A DNA stretch of 64,000 nucleotides from Candidatus Stramentimicrobium fermentans. GTDB lineage: Bacteria > Atribacterota > Phoenicimicrobiia > Phoenicimicrobiales > Stramentimicrobiaceae. Positions 37,944 through 48,638 of the stretch are shown piece by piece; the first letter of the stretch is position 1; each line of letters starts with the position of its first letter. Location of the stretch: assembly GCA_012520575.1 (NCBI GenBank), contig JAAYOB010000022.1, positions 62,001 to 126,000 on the forward strand, given 5' to 3'. The notes below the pieces were generated by a model. It ran no database searches, was not told the DNA's origin, and saw nothing but the letters and a program-made list of their open reading frames with translations. The position numbers and the translations under genes are program-made.

Positions 37944-38951
37944 TTATTTCCCTTTGTTAAGTATTAAAGTAGCCCTCTTTAGCGCCGTTATGACTTTACT
38001 TACAATGTCATTTATATTTCCCTCTAATTGACAACCGGCAGCATTGGGATGTCCACCGCCTCCAAAAATACGGGAAAAATGGTCAACATTGAATTCACCT
38101 TTGGACCGAAAACTAATTTTTGTTTTACCTTCACTTGTTTCTCTGAAAAACGCTGAAACTTGAATATCTTTAATAGATAATATTTTATCTGCGATGCCCT
38201 CGGTTTCTTCATCCTTAGCAGAATTCCTTTCAATCATATCCCTAGTCACAACTGTCCAGGAAAGTTTAGAGACAGGGTCTACCTGAAGTTTCTGGAGGGC
38301 GTCACTTAATAGCTTTAATCCCGAAAGTTTTTGATTAGCATAAATATGATTAGCAATTAAGTGTGGTTTTGCTCCGGCTTTTACTAATAAAAAAGTTGAA
38401 TAAAAAGTTTTTACTCCAGTGTTGGCAAAACGAAAAGAACCTGTGTCAGTAATTATTGCCGTATATAAAGCAGTGGCAATCTGCTCTGTCAGCTTGCATT
38501 CTAATGCCTGCCCTAATTGCAAGACAATTTCTCCGACTGAGGAAGAGGAGGCATCGATGTAATTAAGATGACCAAAGTTGGTATTACTGGGATGGTGGTC
38601 TATATTTACAATGAGTTTAACTGTATCGATATTTTGAGAAATAGTACCAATTCGTTCCAGATTGCTGGAATCTAATGTTATCAAAACTGTATCAGGATTT
38701 ATATTTAGAAAATAGTTTTCTTCCAGATCTTCATAGCAAACGATTTCACTAATACCGGGTAAAAATGTGTAAATGTAGGGAATAGGGTCTTGATTAATAA
38801 TAATTACATCTTTATGCAGTTGCTGCAGCATAAAATAGAGGGCTAATTCTGAGCCGAGGGCATCGCCATCTAAATTGGTGTGTGAGGTAATGATGAAATG
38901 ATGGTATTTCATCAGTATACCGGCAATTTCCTCTATTTTATCTACTAACAT
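37944..38951 (-). CDS. nrnA: DHH phosphoesterase, NrnA/Orn-type oligoribonuclease (pAp phosphatase)
   Basis: Degrades nano-RNA and pAp. DHH-domain motifs are 'SHTNLDGDALG' (residues 23-33) and 'NIDHHPSNTNFG'; the DHHA1 domain ends with 'FGGGGHPNAAGC'. I chose ATG 38951 because AGGTGA lies seven bases upstream. A longer frame from 38993 would overlap rbfA and adds residues outside the family pattern. 335 aa. It lies between rbfA and truB, as in Bacillota. Confidence 0.94.
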   Translation of the reverse strand: MLVDKIEEIAGILMKYHHFIITSHTNLDGDALGSELALYFMLQQLHKDVIIINQDPIPYIYTFLPGISEIVCYEDLEENYFLNINPDTVLITLDSSNLERIGTISQNIDTVKLIVNIDHHPSNTNFGHLNYIDASSSSVGEIVLQLGQALECKLTEQIATALYTAIITDTGSFRFANTGVKTFYSTFLLVKAGAKPHLIANHIYANQKLSGLKLLSDALQKLQVDPVSKLSWTVVTRDMIERNSAKDEETEGIADKILSIKDIQVSAFFRETSEGKTKISFRSKGEFNVDHFSRIFGGGGHPNAAGCQLEGNINDIVSKVITALKRATLILNKGK

Positions 38952-38958
38952 TTTGTTT

Positions 38959-39321
38959 TCACCTGTCTTTGTTTTCTCGAGATAAATTTTCAATCTTAAT
39001 CATTACCTGATGAACTTTTTCTAATTCATGGTCGTAACAAAAAGAAATAGCTGGTATAAAACGACAATTTTTAAGCTCACTAACTAATTCTGTTTTAATA
39101 AAATTGGTGGCGCTATATAAGCCTTTCATGCTTTTTTCCTGCTCTTCTTTAGTGCCAAGAACAGAAACATAAACTTTAGCACTATGCAGATCATTAGACA
39201 ATCCGATTCTGGTTATAGTTACAAAACCTATGCGTGGGTCTTTAATTTTTCTATAGATTATAGTACTTATATTTCTTTTTAATAATTTTTCAAAACTTTT
39301 CTTTTTTTGTTCTAAAACCAT
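38959..39321 (-). CDS. rbfA: Ribosome-binding factor A
   Basis: 120-aa KH-like protein that helps 16S rRNA 5' end maturation on the 30S subunit. Recognised by 'KIKDPRIGFVTITRIGLSND' and 'AKVYVSVLG'. It sits in the standard place after infB and ylxP. Its stop is seven bases before the chosen nrnA start. Confidence 0.95.
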   Translation of the reverse strand: MVLEQKKKSFEKLLKRNISTIIYRKIKDPRIGFVTITRIGLSNDLHSAKVYVSVLGTKEEQEKSMKGLYSATNFIKTELVSELKNCRFIPAISFCYDHELEKVHQVMIKIENLSRENKDR

Positions 39322-39359
39322 TTGTAATTCCTGCTTTTTTTACCGCCAAATCATTTTAA

Positions 39360-39641
39360 CTAATTAATGGAAACTTCATAATTTATTAGCTGAATTTCCG
39401 GTTGATTTTCTGTATCTGAAATTATCTTTGCTATTATGCGGTCAATTACCTTCCGGTCATCGCTGATTGAGACAATACCAACTGTACTATTTTTCCATAA
39501 ATTTTTTTGATCTATCTCACTAATAGAAATGTTATATTTTTTTCTTAACAAATTTATATAACTATGCATTATACTTCTTTTATCTTTGAGAGAATGGCTG
39601 TTAGGTAAAAATAAGAATACTTTACATAGTCCAATTAACAT
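39360..39641 (-). CDS. ylxP: DUF503 family protein YlxP
   Basis: 93-aa protein of unknown function that lies between infB and rbfA in many Bacillota. 'NSHSLKDKRSIMHSYINLLR' and 'STVGIVSISDD' are the family marks. It starts five bases after infB. Probably linked to ribosome assembly by neighbourhood only. Confidence 0.9.
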   Translation of the reverse strand: MLIGLCKVFLFLPNSHSLKDKRSIMHSYINLLRKKYNISISEIDQKNLWKNSTVGIVSISDDRKVIDRIIAKIISDTENQPEIQLINYEVSIN

Positions 39642-39646
39642 ACTAA

Positions 39647-41581
39647 TTATCTTTTAACTTCTTGAAAATTATAGAAAACGATGGTGTCTTCTACCTGTAA
39701 ATCATCGAACTTTTCAATATTTATGCCGCATTCGTAACCGGCAAATACTTCTTTTGCATCTTCCTTAAAACGTTTTAAAGAAAATTCTTTTCCTTCATAT
39801 ATCTTTTCTTCCTTTCGGAAAACACGTATGTGGTCTTTGCTGGATATTTTCCCCTCTATTACGTAACACCCGCCAACAATGCCAATTTTAGGTATTTTGA
39901 ATATATTTCTTACTTCAGCTCTACCGTCAATTATTTCTTTTAATTTAGGTTTCAATAACCCTTGTAAGGCAGCTTTTATTTCATCAATCAATTCATATAT
40001 TATATTATAAGTTCTAATTTCAATCTTTTCGTTTTTGGCAATTTTCTGAGCATTACTTTCTATTGTTACATTAAATCCGACTACAAGCGCATTAGAGGCA
40101 GAGGCAAGCATAATATCGGTTTCACTGATAGACCCTATTCCACCATGAATCACCTTGACTTCAACTTCTTCACTGCTCAATGTAGATAATGATTCTTGCA
40201 AGGCATCTAAGGAACCCTGGGCATCGGCTTTTAAAATAATATTTAACTCTTTTATTTTTCCTTTTTTCATTTCTTCAAAGAGGCTTTCTAATGATACCCT
40301 TTCCTCTTCTTTCTTTTCTATTCGTTTTTCTTCTATAGCTCTTTCATTAATTATGATTTTAGCAAAATGTTCGTTGGCTACCGCCTGAAAAATATCACCT
40401 GCATTGGGCATTTTGTTAAATCCGGTGATTTCTACCGGAGTTGATGGACCTGCATAGTTAATCAGTTTTCCCATATCATCCATAATACTTCTTACTCTAC
40501 CATAAGCTGTCCCTACCACAAAATAATCACCAATATTTAAATGTCCATTTTGTATCAATACGGAGACTAGTATTCCCTTCCTTTTATCCAGTTTAGTTTC
40601 AATAACTACTCCGATAGCTGGGAGCTCAGAATTCGCTTTCAATTCTAACATTTCGGCCTGTAGAGAAATGAGGTCTAATAATTCATCGACACCTTTATTC
40701 TGCAAAGCGGATATTTCGACAAACAGGGTATCCCCACCCCAATCCTCACTGACTAATTGGTACTTGGAGAGCTCTTTTTTTACCTTGTCTGCATTAGCAT
40801 TTGCCTTATCAACTTTATTAATAGCAACTATAATTGGGACATTGGCTGCTCGAGCATGATTAATAGCCTCGATAGTTTGCGGCATTACTCCGTCATCTGC
40901 CGCTACAACTAATATCACAATATCTGTCGCTTTTACCCCACGAGATCGCAAAGATGTAAATGCCTCATGACCGGGAGTATCAATAAAAACAAATCTGTTA
41001 TTCTTTAAGTTAACCACATAAGCTCCAATATGTTGGGTAATGCCCCCTGCCTCTTTTTTGGTAACTTTAGTTTTTCTAATAACATCAAGAAGAGTGGTTT
41101 TCCCGTGGTCTACATGCCCCACAATGGTGATGACCGGAGATTTTATAGTTGAGGTTGGCTCAACAATTTTAGTTTTTTTAGTCTTGAGTATTTTTTTTAG
41201 TTTACTGGAAAGATTTACCTTGATATGGTGTTGTTCATATACTTTCTCAGCAATGTCCCAAGGTAATTCTTTCTCAACAGAAGAGACTTTTCCAAACTTA
41301 GATGCCTGTTGCATTACCTTAGATAATGGCAATCCCAGCTGTTCAGCTAATTCCTTTAGACTGGGTAACTTATCTATTGGGACTATCTTTATTTCTTCGT
41401 CTATTGCCCTTTTCTCCCTCTTTCTTTCCTCATCTATTGCCACTTTTATTATCTCAATTGTTTCTTCGTCTAAAGTACTCATATGATTTTTGACACTAAT
41501 ACCTTCTTTCTTTAAAAAGGCTATTAGTTCCTTAGTAGGCATCTTAATATCCTCTGCTACTTCATACACTCTTTTTTTCAT
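39647..41581 (-). CDS. infB: Translation initiation factor IF-2
   Basis: GTPase that brings initiator tRNA to the ribosome. The form is compact: two small IF2-N modules (about residues 1-45 and 67-110), G domain with 'GHVDHGKT' (155-162) and 'NKVD', then domains II-IV to the C-terminal tRNA-binding part. I chose ATG 41581 ('[15 protein letters not shown]'), which has GGAGG eight bases upstream; a longer frame to 41653 overlaps ylxR and is not family-like. 644 aa. Confidence 0.97.
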   Translation of the reverse strand: MKKRVYEVAEDIKMPTKELIAFLKKEGISVKNHMSTLDEETIEIIKVAIDEERKREKRAIDEEIKIVPIDKLPSLKELAEQLGLPLSKVMQQASKFGKVSSVEKELPWDIAEKVYEQHHIKVNLSSKLKKILKTKKTKIVEPTSTIKSPVITIVGHVDHGKTTLLDVIRKTKVTKKEAGGITQHIGAYVVNLKNNRFVFIDTPGHEAFTSLRSRGVKATDIVILVVAADDGVMPQTIEAINHARAANVPIIVAINKVDKANANADKVKKELSKYQLVSEDWGGDTLFVEISALQNKGVDELLDLISLQAEMLELKANSELPAIGVVIETKLDKRKGILVSVLIQNGHLNIGDYFVVGTAYGRVRSIMDDMGKLINYAGPSTPVEITGFNKMPNAGDIFQAVANEHFAKIIINERAIEEKRIEKKEEERVSLESLFEEMKKGKIKELNIILKADAQGSLDALQESLSTLSSEEVEVKVIHGGIGSISETDIMLASASNALVVGFNVTIESNAQKIAKNEKIEIRTYNIIYELIDEIKAALQGLLKPKLKEIIDGRAEVRNIFKIPKIGIVGGCYVIEGKISSKDHIRVFRKEEKIYEGKEFSLKRFKEDAKEVFAGYECGINIEKFDDLQVEDTIVFYNFQEVKR

Positions 41582-41636
41582 ACTCGTGACCTCCTCAGTC
41601 TCACCTCTGCTATTACTGATAAAAATATCTAAAATA

Positions 41637-41924
41637 TCAACCTCTGCCCTCAAAAAAACTAAACTTATCTTCTAGCTTTTTAATCATATCTGGTGAAAGT
41701 TCAGTTTTTAAAGCTTTTCCCAACCTCTTTTTCTTAAGGGATTCTTTAAAACATTCTTCATTATAACATAAATATGCTCCGCGCCCTGACTTCTTACCAG
41801 TTTCATCAATTTCAACAATCCCCTCAGGTGTTTTAATGATTCTTAACAGAGCTTTTTTTGGTTTTTTTTCTTGACACCCTATGCATGTTCGATAGGGTAT
41901 TTTAATAAAATCCCTTTTTTGCAT
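41637..41924 (-). CDS. ylxR: YlxR/RnpM RNA-binding protein
   Basis: 95-aa basic protein with 'RTCIGCQEKKPKKALLRI' and 'GRGAYLCYNEECF', the YlxR hallmarks. The Bacillus member binds RNase P RNA. It lies in the usual place between nusA and infB. The L7Ae-like gene ylxQ, often next to it, is absent. Confidence 0.93.
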   Translation of the reverse strand: MQKRDFIKIPYRTCIGCQEKKPKKALLRIIKTPEGIVEIDETGKKSGRGAYLCYNEECFKESLKKKRLGKALKTELSPDMIKKLEDKFSFFEGRG

Positions 41925-41959
41925 AGCACCTATAAGAATATAACATTTTTTCTAAATAT

Positions 41960-43048
41960 TTAGGACATTTTACTTAAATCTACGTTCTTATCTATGTTAT
42001 TTTCTTGTTTATATTGAGATTCGCTCTTAATATCAATCTTCCAGCCGGTTAGCTTCGCAGCTAATCGGGCGTTTTGCCCTTCTTTACCAATCGATAAAGA
42101 CAATTGTTGGTCATTTACCACCACTAAGGCCTTTTTTTCTTTTTCAAACAACTGCACAAATAATACTTTTGCCGGGTTGAGGGCATTAGCAATAAATATC
42201 TTGTCATCTTCATTCCATTTGATAATATCAATTTTTTCTTCTTGCAGTTCAGTCATAATTGATTTTATCCGAGCACCCCGATCTCCAATGCAGGAACCGA
42301 TCGAATCGACCATATCATCCCTACTGGTAACCGCAATTTTAGATCTTTTCCCTGCCTCTCTAGCAATCTGCTTGATCTCAACCAAACCCTCATGTATTTC
42401 AGGAATTTCTAACTCGAACAGGCGCTTTAAAAGGTCAGGATGCGTTCGAGAAAGTACGATCCTAGGTCCTTTAGAAGTTTTCTTAACTTCTACCACATAA
42501 AACTTTGCCCTACTACCCTTACGGTAAGATTCGCTACTCACCTGTTCATTTGGAGGTAAGATTGCTTCAGCTTTACCCAAATCAATTATATAATTATAAT
42601 ATTCTTGACGTTGAACGACTCCGGTAACGATATCCCTTACTTTATCAATATACCGCTCATAAACTGCTTTTCTTTCGGCTTCCCTAATCTTCTGAACGAT
42701 AACCTGTTTGGCTGTTTGGGCAGCTATTCTACCAAATTCTTCTGGCGTTATTTCCAGACTGATCTCTTCTCCTAATTCTACCTTATCACTTTTCAACAGT
42801 CGGGCCTGTTCCAGATCAATTTCAGTCGAGGGATTGGCTACTTTCTCTACTACTATTTTTTTAGTTAATACCTGGACTGTGCCATTCTCCTTATTGATAT
42901 CAATCTCAACAGCTTCCCGGTCCTGTGGAAAATTTTTCTTATATGCAGAAACAAGTGACGTTTCCACAGCATCTAATATGACTTCCTTGGGAATGCCTTT
43001 TTCTTTTTCAATTTCATCTAATATGGTAATCAGCTCAATATTAATCAT
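41960..43048 (-). CDS. nusA: Transcription factor NusA
   Basis: Binds RNA polymerase and affects pausing, termination and antitermination. N-terminal polymerase-binding domain (about 1-125), S1 domain ('RDIVTGVVQRQEYYNYII'), then KH1 ('IGSCIGDRGARIKSIM') and KH2 ('LSLSIGKEGQNARLAAKLTG'). No acidic C-terminal repeats, as in Gram-positive NusA. I chose ATG 43048 because GAGGGTGA is well spaced; ATG 43063 abuts AAGGGA. A possible -10 TATAAT lies at 43089-43094 without a good -35. First gene of the nusA-infB unit; rimP is not upstream. Confidence 0.96.
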   Translation of the reverse strand: MINIELITILDEIEKEKGIPKEVILDAVETSLVSAYKKNFPQDREAVEIDINKENGTVQVLTKKIVVEKVANPSTEIDLEQARLLKSDKVELGEEISLEITPEEFGRIAAQTAKQVIVQKIREAERKAVYERYIDKVRDIVTGVVQRQEYYNYIIDLGKAEAILPPNEQVSSESYRKGSRAKFYVVEVKKTSKGPRIVLSRTHPDLLKRLFELEIPEIHEGLVEIKQIAREAGKRSKIAVTSRDDMVDSIGSCIGDRGARIKSIMTELQEEKIDIIKWNEDDKIFIANALNPAKVLFVQLFEKEKKALVVVNDQQLSLSIGKEGQNARLAAKLTGWKIDIKSESQYKQENNIDKNVDLSKMS

Positions 43049-43145
43049 AAATCTCACCCTCATTCCCTTTGTATACGGAATAATGGAAATTATAATTTAT
43101 TAGTATTTCCTTGAATCTATTTTGCTTGATAAAATAAAACTACAA

Positions 43146-43179
43146 AACAAAAGAGTGGTTCGCAAACCACTCTTTTGTT
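43146..43179 (-). terminator. Strong rho-independent terminator after mtaB
   Basis: A perfect 15-bp stem (43146-43160 with 43165-43179) and a four-base loop, followed leftwards by a T-rich tract. It separates the heat-shock operon from the nusA operon. The stem is symmetrical, but no rightward gene runs into it. Confidence 0.88.
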
Positions 43180-43296
43180 GATTAGGATGTTTTAGTGTTT
43201 AATATATTATAACACAGAATAGAAAAATATCAAATTCTGTTTATTCAAGTATTATGTAAATTACATTTTTATTCAGGTATATTGGTAATTTAATAA

Positions 43297-44613
43297 TCAA
43301 ACCGGTTTTCCAATGGCGTAATCTTCTTCTCCTTCGGTCAATCTTGTTTTAATAATCTGACCTTTCCCGGTCTTTACATTGCGAAGACATGTTTTAATAT
43401 AATTATCAGTTAGACCACAAGCTATACTTCTGTTCTCTTCTGACCTGATAGATTCTATTAAAATATTTTTTTCTTTTCCTATATTTCCCTTAATAAAGCT
43501 TCTGTGTAGCTCTTTGGAGAGGTTAACTATTGTTTTGCATCTACTTTTTATTAGATCATTATCATTTTTAGCTGGTAAAAAAGAAGCCAAGTTAATTTTT
43601 CTTTCTGAATAGGGGAAAACATGTATTTTAGAAAAACCACATTTTTTGACAAAATTTATAGTGTTATTGAAGGCTAACTTATCTTCACCAGGGAAGCCGA
43701 CTATAACATCAGTAGTTATGGCAATATCCGGTACCCTTTCTTTAATCAAGTCTATAGTTTTAAGGTATTGTTTGGTAGAATATTTTCTATTCATTAGACT
43801 CAATATTTTATCATCACCGCTCTGCAAAGGAATGTGCAGATGGTGACAGAGTTTAGGAGAACAGCTAAATACTTTTATCAACTCTTCATTAATATAGGGT
43901 AATTCAATTGAGCTTAAACGTACTCTCGCAATATTGCCGCTACTCTCAATTTTGCCCAGTAAAGAAACTAAATCCATCTTTTTGTCAGTGAAATCAGAAC
44001 CATAGCTGCCCAGATTAATTCCCAGCAGAACAACCTCTTTAAAATCCTTGTCAGCTAACGTATTTATTTCTGCCAATACCCGTTCTATATGCCTGCTCCT
44101 GGCTCTGCCTCGAAGATAGGGAATAATGCAATAACTGCAAAATTGATTGCACCCATCCTGCACCTTAACCAGGCCGCGAATACGGCTGGTGGCACTATTA
44201 CATTTACTTTCTCTATATTCGGTAATTTTCTCGGGAGAAGCAATATAAACAGCAGGTTGCTCTTTATTTAAAGGTGTTTTACCGACAATGTTATAAATAT
44301 CCCCTTTGTGGTAGTTGCCTACAATGAAGGAGAGGCTTTCACAGTAACCGATATCAGTCAAATTAGAATCTACAGCACATCCTGTAACAATAATAATTGC
44401 TTGTGGACTCAGGCGGGCTGCCTTTCTAATCATCTGTTTGGATTTTCTTTCTGCTTCAGCTGTAACAGCGCAGGTATTGATAATATAGAGGTCGGCCTTT
44501 TCCCGGAATTCAACAATCTGATAACCGTTTTTATGAAATGACTGTCTTAACGCACCTGTTTCATATTGATTTACTTTACAGCCTAATGTTTTGAAGGCTA
44601 CTTTTTTAATCAA
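43297..44613 (-). CDS. mtaB: tRNA t6A37 methylthiotransferase
   Basis: Radical-SAM enzyme that turns t6A37 into ms2t6A37 in ANN-decoding tRNAs. UPF0004 cysteines are C12, C48 and C79; the radical-SAM triad is C155, C159, C162 in 'CNQFCSYC'; a TRAM-like C-terminal part follows. 438 aa. The 'KTLGCKVNQYETG' start is typical of MtaB as opposed to MiaB. It is the last gene of the hrcA-grpE-dnaK-dnaJ operon, as yqeV is in Bacillus. Confidence 0.95.
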   Translation of the reverse strand: MIKKVAFKTLGCKVNQYETGALRQSFHKNGYQIVEFREKADLYIINTCAVTAEAERKSKQMIRKAARLSPQAIIIVTGCAVDSNLTDIGYCESLSFIVGNYHKGDIYNIVGKTPLNKEQPAVYIASPEKITEYRESKCNSATSRIRGLVKVQDGCNQFCSYCIIPYLRGRARSRHIERVLAEINTLADKDFKEVVLLGINLGSYGSDFTDKKMDLVSLLGKIESSGNIARVRLSSIELPYINEELIKVFSCSPKLCHHLHIPLQSGDDKILSLMNRKYSTKQYLKTIDLIKERVPDIAITTDVIVGFPGEDKLAFNNTINFVKKCGFSKIHVFPYSERKINLASFLPAKNDNDLIKSRCKTIVNLSKELHRSFIKGNIGKEKNILIESIRSEENRSIACGLTDNYIKTCLRNVKTGKGQIIKTRLTEGEEDYAIGKPV

Positions 44614-44627
44614 TTAGTTCACCAAAA

Positions 44628-45779
44628 TTACTTTTTGGTAAAAGAGTTCTTAACTTTTTCAAAAAAATTTTTTTCGCCTATTTTTTCAAGATCTTCACCC
44701 ATCTCCTGGGCTAACTCATAAACCAACTTTTTAGCCTGAGTATTTAACCTTTTGGGTATTTCTACGGTTACCTTGACATGTTCATCACCTCTGTTTTTAG
44801 AGCCTAAAATATAAGTACCTTTACCACGTAATCTAAAAACAGTTTCGCTTTGAGTACCTGCCGGTATCTTCATTTTAGCCTTCCCCTCTAAAGTGGGAAC
44901 AGTTGTCTCTCCGCCCAAAATAGCGGTAGGCAGGCTAATTTTATGGTCATAATAGAGATCAGCTCCGCTTCTTTTGAATATGGGGTGCCTCTTAACATAA
45001 ATTACTATGAATAAATCACCGGCAGGACCGCCGTTTTCACCCGGTTCCCCTAAACCGGCAAGTCTTAGGCGATGCCCGCTATCAACTCCGGCAAGAACTT
45101 TTACATTTATTGATTTTCTTCTCTTAGCCTTTCCGGTACCCTGACAGACCTTACAGGGATTTTCTATAATCTGGCCTTCTCCTTTACATCTGGGGCAGGT
45201 TTGAATGCTTATAGTCTGACCTAAAAAAGTATTCTGGGTAATCCTAATCTGCCCTGTCCCCTTACAATCAGGACAGGTTCTTTTTCCGGTTCCGGACTCA
45301 GCTCCTGTGCCCTTACAGGCACTGCAGTCTTCCCAAACCGGAACTTCAATCCTTTTTTCCGCACCAAAAGCGGCCTCTTCTAAGGTTATTTCCAGATTAT
45401 ACCTTAAATCATCACCTTTCCTAGCCCTATCTCGCCGATAGGTCCTACGAGTGCTACCGCTAAACATGCTTTCGAATATATCGCTGAAGCTGCCGAAGTC
45501 ACCCATTCCTTCTCCAAAAATGTCTCTAAAATCAAATCCTGCTCCAAAATCAGCAGTATCAGCGGTACCATACTGGTCATAGCGAGCCCGCTTTTCTGGG
45601 TCACTTAAGACAGCATAGGCCTCCCCAATCTCCTTAAATTTTTTTTCCGCTTCTTCTTTTTTATCCGGATTGGCATCCGGGTGGTATTTTAAGGCTAATT
45701 TCCGAAATGCTTTTTTAATCTCATCCTGACTTGCCTCTTTCTTTACCCCTAGAACCTGATAGTAATCCTTATTAGCCAC
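44628..45779 (-). CDS. dnaJ: Chaperone DnaJ
   Basis: Hsp40 co-chaperone that loads substrates on DnaK. J domain with 'YHPDAN' (HPD), a short G/F region, a zinc centre with four CxxCxGxG units ('CSACKGTG', 'CPDCKGTG', 'CPRCKGEG', 'CKVCQGTG'), and the C-terminal substrate domains. I chose GTG 45779 ('[12 protein letters not shown]'), with AAAGGGG eight bases upstream; the longer frame to 45809 is not conserved. 383 aa. A 132-base gap with an 11-bp inverted repeat separates it from dnaK. Confidence 0.97.
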   Translation of the reverse strand: MANKDYYQVLGVKKEASQDEIKKAFRKLALKYHPDANPDKKEEAEKKFKEIGEAYAVLSDPEKRARYDQYGTADTADFGAGFDFRDIFGEGMGDFGSFSDIFESMFSGSTRRTYRRDRARKGDDLRYNLEITLEEAAFGAEKRIEVPVWEDCSACKGTGAESGTGKRTCPDCKGTGQIRITQNTFLGQTISIQTCPRCKGEGQIIENPCKVCQGTGKAKRRKSINVKVLAGVDSGHRLRLAGLGEPGENGGPAGDLFIVIYVKRHPIFKRSGADLYYDHKISLPTAILGGETTVPTLEGKAKMKIPAGTQSETVFRLRGKGTYILGSKNRGDEHVKVTVEIPKRLNTQAKKLVYELAQEMGEDLEKIGEKNFFEKVKNSFTKK

Positions 45780-45819
45780 TATGAAAACCCCTTTAACAAA
45801 ATAAACCAATTAAGTTATT

Positions 45820-45868
45820 TCTTGCTGAGTCTTCCAAATAAAGCATTTTACTGAAAAACTCAGCAAGA
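45820..45868 (-). repeat. 11-bp perfect inverted repeat between dnaK and dnaJ
   Basis: Arms 45820-45830 and 45858-45868, loop 27 bases, in the gap between dnaK and dnaJ. No T run follows. It may stabilise the upstream dnaK message or mark a processing site. Confidence 0.75.
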
Positions 45869-45911
45869 TTTAAGTCAAACATTACAGTACTATTTTTAGC
45901 AATTTAATCAA

Positions 45912-47852
45912 TTATTTATTATTATCTCCGTCTTCCTCTTTATATTCAGCATCAAAAATCTTTTCATCTTTTTGAGAATCTGTCGTTTCTTGTGCTGTTT
46001 CCTTAGTGGAAGAACTATCACTATAAGTCTGCTGCTCCTGCGCAGCTGATGATTGTTTGTACATTTCCTCAGCCATTTTATGAGAAGAATTAGTCAGTTT
46101 TTCTATACCTGACTTCATTCCCTCAGCATCATCATCCTGGATTGCTTTCCTCAATTGGGCAATATCATCGTTTATTTCGCTTTTCAGACTATCGCTGACC
46201 TTGTCACCGGCATCTTTCAATGATTTCTCAGTAGCATAAACTAAGTTATCAGCCTGATTATGCAATTCAATCTTCTCTTTTTGTTTTACATCTTCTTCGG
46301 CAAACTGTTCTGCTTCTTTAATCTTTTTCTGAATCTCCTCTTCACTCAATCCGCTGGAATGGGTAATAGTAATCTTCTGTTCTTTTCCGGTACCCTTATC
46401 TGTAGCTGCAACCTTTAAAATTCCATTGGCATCAATATCAAAAGATACCTCGATCTGAGGGATACCTCTGGGGGCAGCCGGTATACCCACTAGCTGAAAA
46501 CGTCCTAAACTGGTGTTGTCTTTCGCTAAAGTTCTTTCACCCTGTAAAACATTTATATCTACGGCGGTCTGATTATCGGCAGCAGTAGAAAATATTTGCT
46601 GACGAGAGGCCGGAATGGTGGTATTTCTTTCAATCAATTTGGTAAACACACCACCTAAAGTCTCAATCCCTAAAGACAGAGGGGTCACATCTAACAGTTG
46701 AATATCTTTAACCTCTCCTTTCAATTTACCGGCTTGAACTGCAGCTCCCATGGCTACTACCTCATCCGGATTTACTCCTTTATGAGGCTCTTTACCGAAG
46801 ATTTTCTTTACTATCTCATGAACTTTGGGCATCCTGGTCTGACCGCCCACCAAGATTACCTCATCAATGTCATCAGCAGACAATTTGGCGTCTTCTAATG
46901 CTCTTTTACAGGGGCCGACGGTTCTTTCTAACAGGTCTTCGGTTAGCTGTTCCAATTTAGATCTGGTCAGGGTATAATTCAGGTGCTTGGGACCATTGGC
47001 ATCAGCGGTGATAAAAGGCAGATTAATTTCGGTCTGCAATGAAGAAGAAAGTTCGCATTTGGCCTTTTCAGAAGCCTCCTTCAGTCTCTGTAAAGCCATC
47101 TGGTCTTTGCTCAAATCAATTCCCTGGTCTTTCTTGAAACTATCAATTACCCAATTGATAACCCGTTGGTCAAAGTCGTCTCCTCCCAGAAAGGTGTCTC
47201 CATTGGTGGATTTAACTTCAAAAACACCTTCTCCAATATCCAAAATAGATATATCAAAGGTTCCTCCACCTAAGTCAAATACAGCAATCTTCTCATTTTT
47301 TTCTTTATCTAAACCATAGGCTAAGGCAGCTGCAGTAGGCTCATTAATAATTCTTAAAACATTCAAGCCGGCTATTCTACCGGCAGCCTTAGTGGCTTCC
47401 CTCTGATTATCGTTAAAATAGGCCGGGGTGGTAATCACCGCATCATTAATCGTCTCACCTAAATGGTCTTCCGCAGCTTGTTTTAGTTTTTGCAAAACCA
47501 TAGCTGATATTTCCTGCGGACTGTATAGTTTATCCTGAATTTTTATTTTTACATCAGTATGCTCTCCCTCGGCAATATCGAAGGAAAGTACTTTTTTTAT
47601 CTCTTGTACTTCCGGATCAGTAAAACGTCTGCCAATAAAACGTTTAACGGAATAAACCGTATTTTTCGAGTTGGTAACCGCCTGTCTCTTTGCCAATAAT
47701 CCTACCAATCGCTCACCTTTCTTAGTAAAGGCAACCATGGATGGAGTAGTTCTGCTGCCTTCTTTATTCTCAATAACAACAGGCTTACCCCCTTCTATAA
47801 TGGCAACTACAGAATTTGTGGTACCTAAATCAATTCCAATTGCTTTGGACAT
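45912..47852 (-). CDS. dnaK: Chaperone DnaK (Hsp70)
   Basis: ATP-driven general chaperone. Nucleotide-binding domain with '[12 protein letters not shown]' and '[16 protein letters not shown]', linker '[13 protein letters not shown]', substrate domain, helical lid and an acidic tail. 646 aa, full length. Middle of the CIRCE-controlled operon. Confidence 0.98.
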   Translation of the reverse strand: MSKAIGIDLGTTNSVVAIIEGGKPVVIENKEGSRTTPSMVAFTKKGERLVGLLAKRQAVTNSKNTVYSVKRFIGRRFTDPEVQEIKKVLSFDIAEGEHTDVKIKIQDKLYSPQEISAMVLQKLKQAAEDHLGETINDAVITTPAYFNDNQREATKAAGRIAGLNVLRIINEPTAAALAYGLDKEKNEKIAVFDLGGGTFDISILDIGEGVFEVKSTNGDTFLGGDDFDQRVINWVIDSFKKDQGIDLSKDQMALQRLKEASEKAKCELSSSLQTEINLPFITADANGPKHLNYTLTRSKLEQLTEDLLERTVGPCKRALEDAKLSADDIDEVILVGGQTRMPKVHEIVKKIFGKEPHKGVNPDEVVAMGAAVQAGKLKGEVKDIQLLDVTPLSLGIETLGGVFTKLIERNTTIPASRQQIFSTAADNQTAVDINVLQGERTLAKDNTSLGRFQLVGIPAAPRGIPQIEVSFDIDANGILKVAATDKGTGKEQKITITHSSGLSEEEIQKKIKEAEQFAEEDVKQKEKIELHNQADNLVYATEKSLKDAGDKVSDSLKSEINDDIAQLRKAIQDDDAEGMKSGIEKLTNSSHKMAEEMYKQSSAAQEQQTYSDSSSTKETAQETTDSQKDEKIFDAEYKEEDGDNNK

Positions 47853-47912
47853 AATATTTTTCCTCCTATTATCTTATATTCCTAATCATATAATTCATTT
47901 TTTGTTGTTTTC

Positions 47913-48575
47913 TTATTCCATATCTTCGGGCTTCTTTCTACTTTTTTCCGGTTTTTTGATACAGCCCTTGGAAACCTTAACCACAGAAGGTCTTAGCACT
48001 TTTGATTTCAAATAGTAACCTTTAACTATTTCTTCCATGACTGTATCTTCAGGGAACTTATCTGATTCTACATGCATAATTGCCTCATGGTAATAAGGGT
48101 CAAACTTTTCCCCTACAGATTTAATAGGTTTTAAGCCCTCTTTCTCTAATATACTCTGAAAATCCTTCAGTATTCCATCAAGTCCTTTCTTAATATCGTT
48201 AAGATGCTTTTCATCTGCCTGCTCATCGGTATAGCAAGAAGCCCTCTCTAAATTATCCATTACTGAGAGCAGCTGACAAATTAAATCTTTTTTGGCATAT
48301 TCCATAAATTCTCGCTTTTTCAGCTCTTCCCTCTTCTTATAGTTTTCAAAATCTGCCTGCATCCTGATCAGCTGCTCTTTGCCGGTTTTTTCATTTTCTT
48401 TCATTTTTTCCAGTTCAATTTCTGTTTTCTTAAAACTATTTAAGGCTTCTAATAATTGTTTATCAAGAACTATAACCTTACTAATCAGTTCAGGTTTTTT
48501 CATTTTATTTAAATCTTCCAGTATAACCTTGTCCACTGAATCATCTTCTCCTACGTGCTGTTTACCTTTATTCAT
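47913..48575 (-). CDS. grpE: Nucleotide exchange factor GrpE
   Basis: Releases ADP from DnaK. Long N-terminal coiled coil (about residues 20-110) then the head with 'VMDNLERA' and 'VGEKFDPYYHEAIMHVESD'. 220 aa. AAGGAGG lies upstream of ATG 48575. A small hairpin (48614-48630) lies between hrcA and this gene. Confidence 0.95.
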   Translation of the reverse strand: MNKGKQHVGEDDSVDKVILEDLNKMKKPELISKVIVLDKQLLEALNSFKKTEIELEKMKENEKTGKEQLIRMQADFENYKKREELKKREFMEYAKKDLICQLLSVMDNLERASCYTDEQADEKHLNDIKKGLDGILKDFQSILEKEGLKPIKSVGEKFDPYYHEAIMHVESDKFPEDTVMEEIVKGYYLKSKVLRPSVVKVSKGCIKKPEKSRKKPEDME

Positions 48576-48638
48576 CGTGCACCTCCTTGAATAAACAGTA
48601 TTTAAACATTCTCTCGATTTCGCTAATCGACTACTTCT

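Noticed and set aside
41582-41653. Longer infB reading frame overlapping ylxR
   Set aside because: GGAGG is well placed for ATG 41581, whose product begins with the usual IF2-N module.
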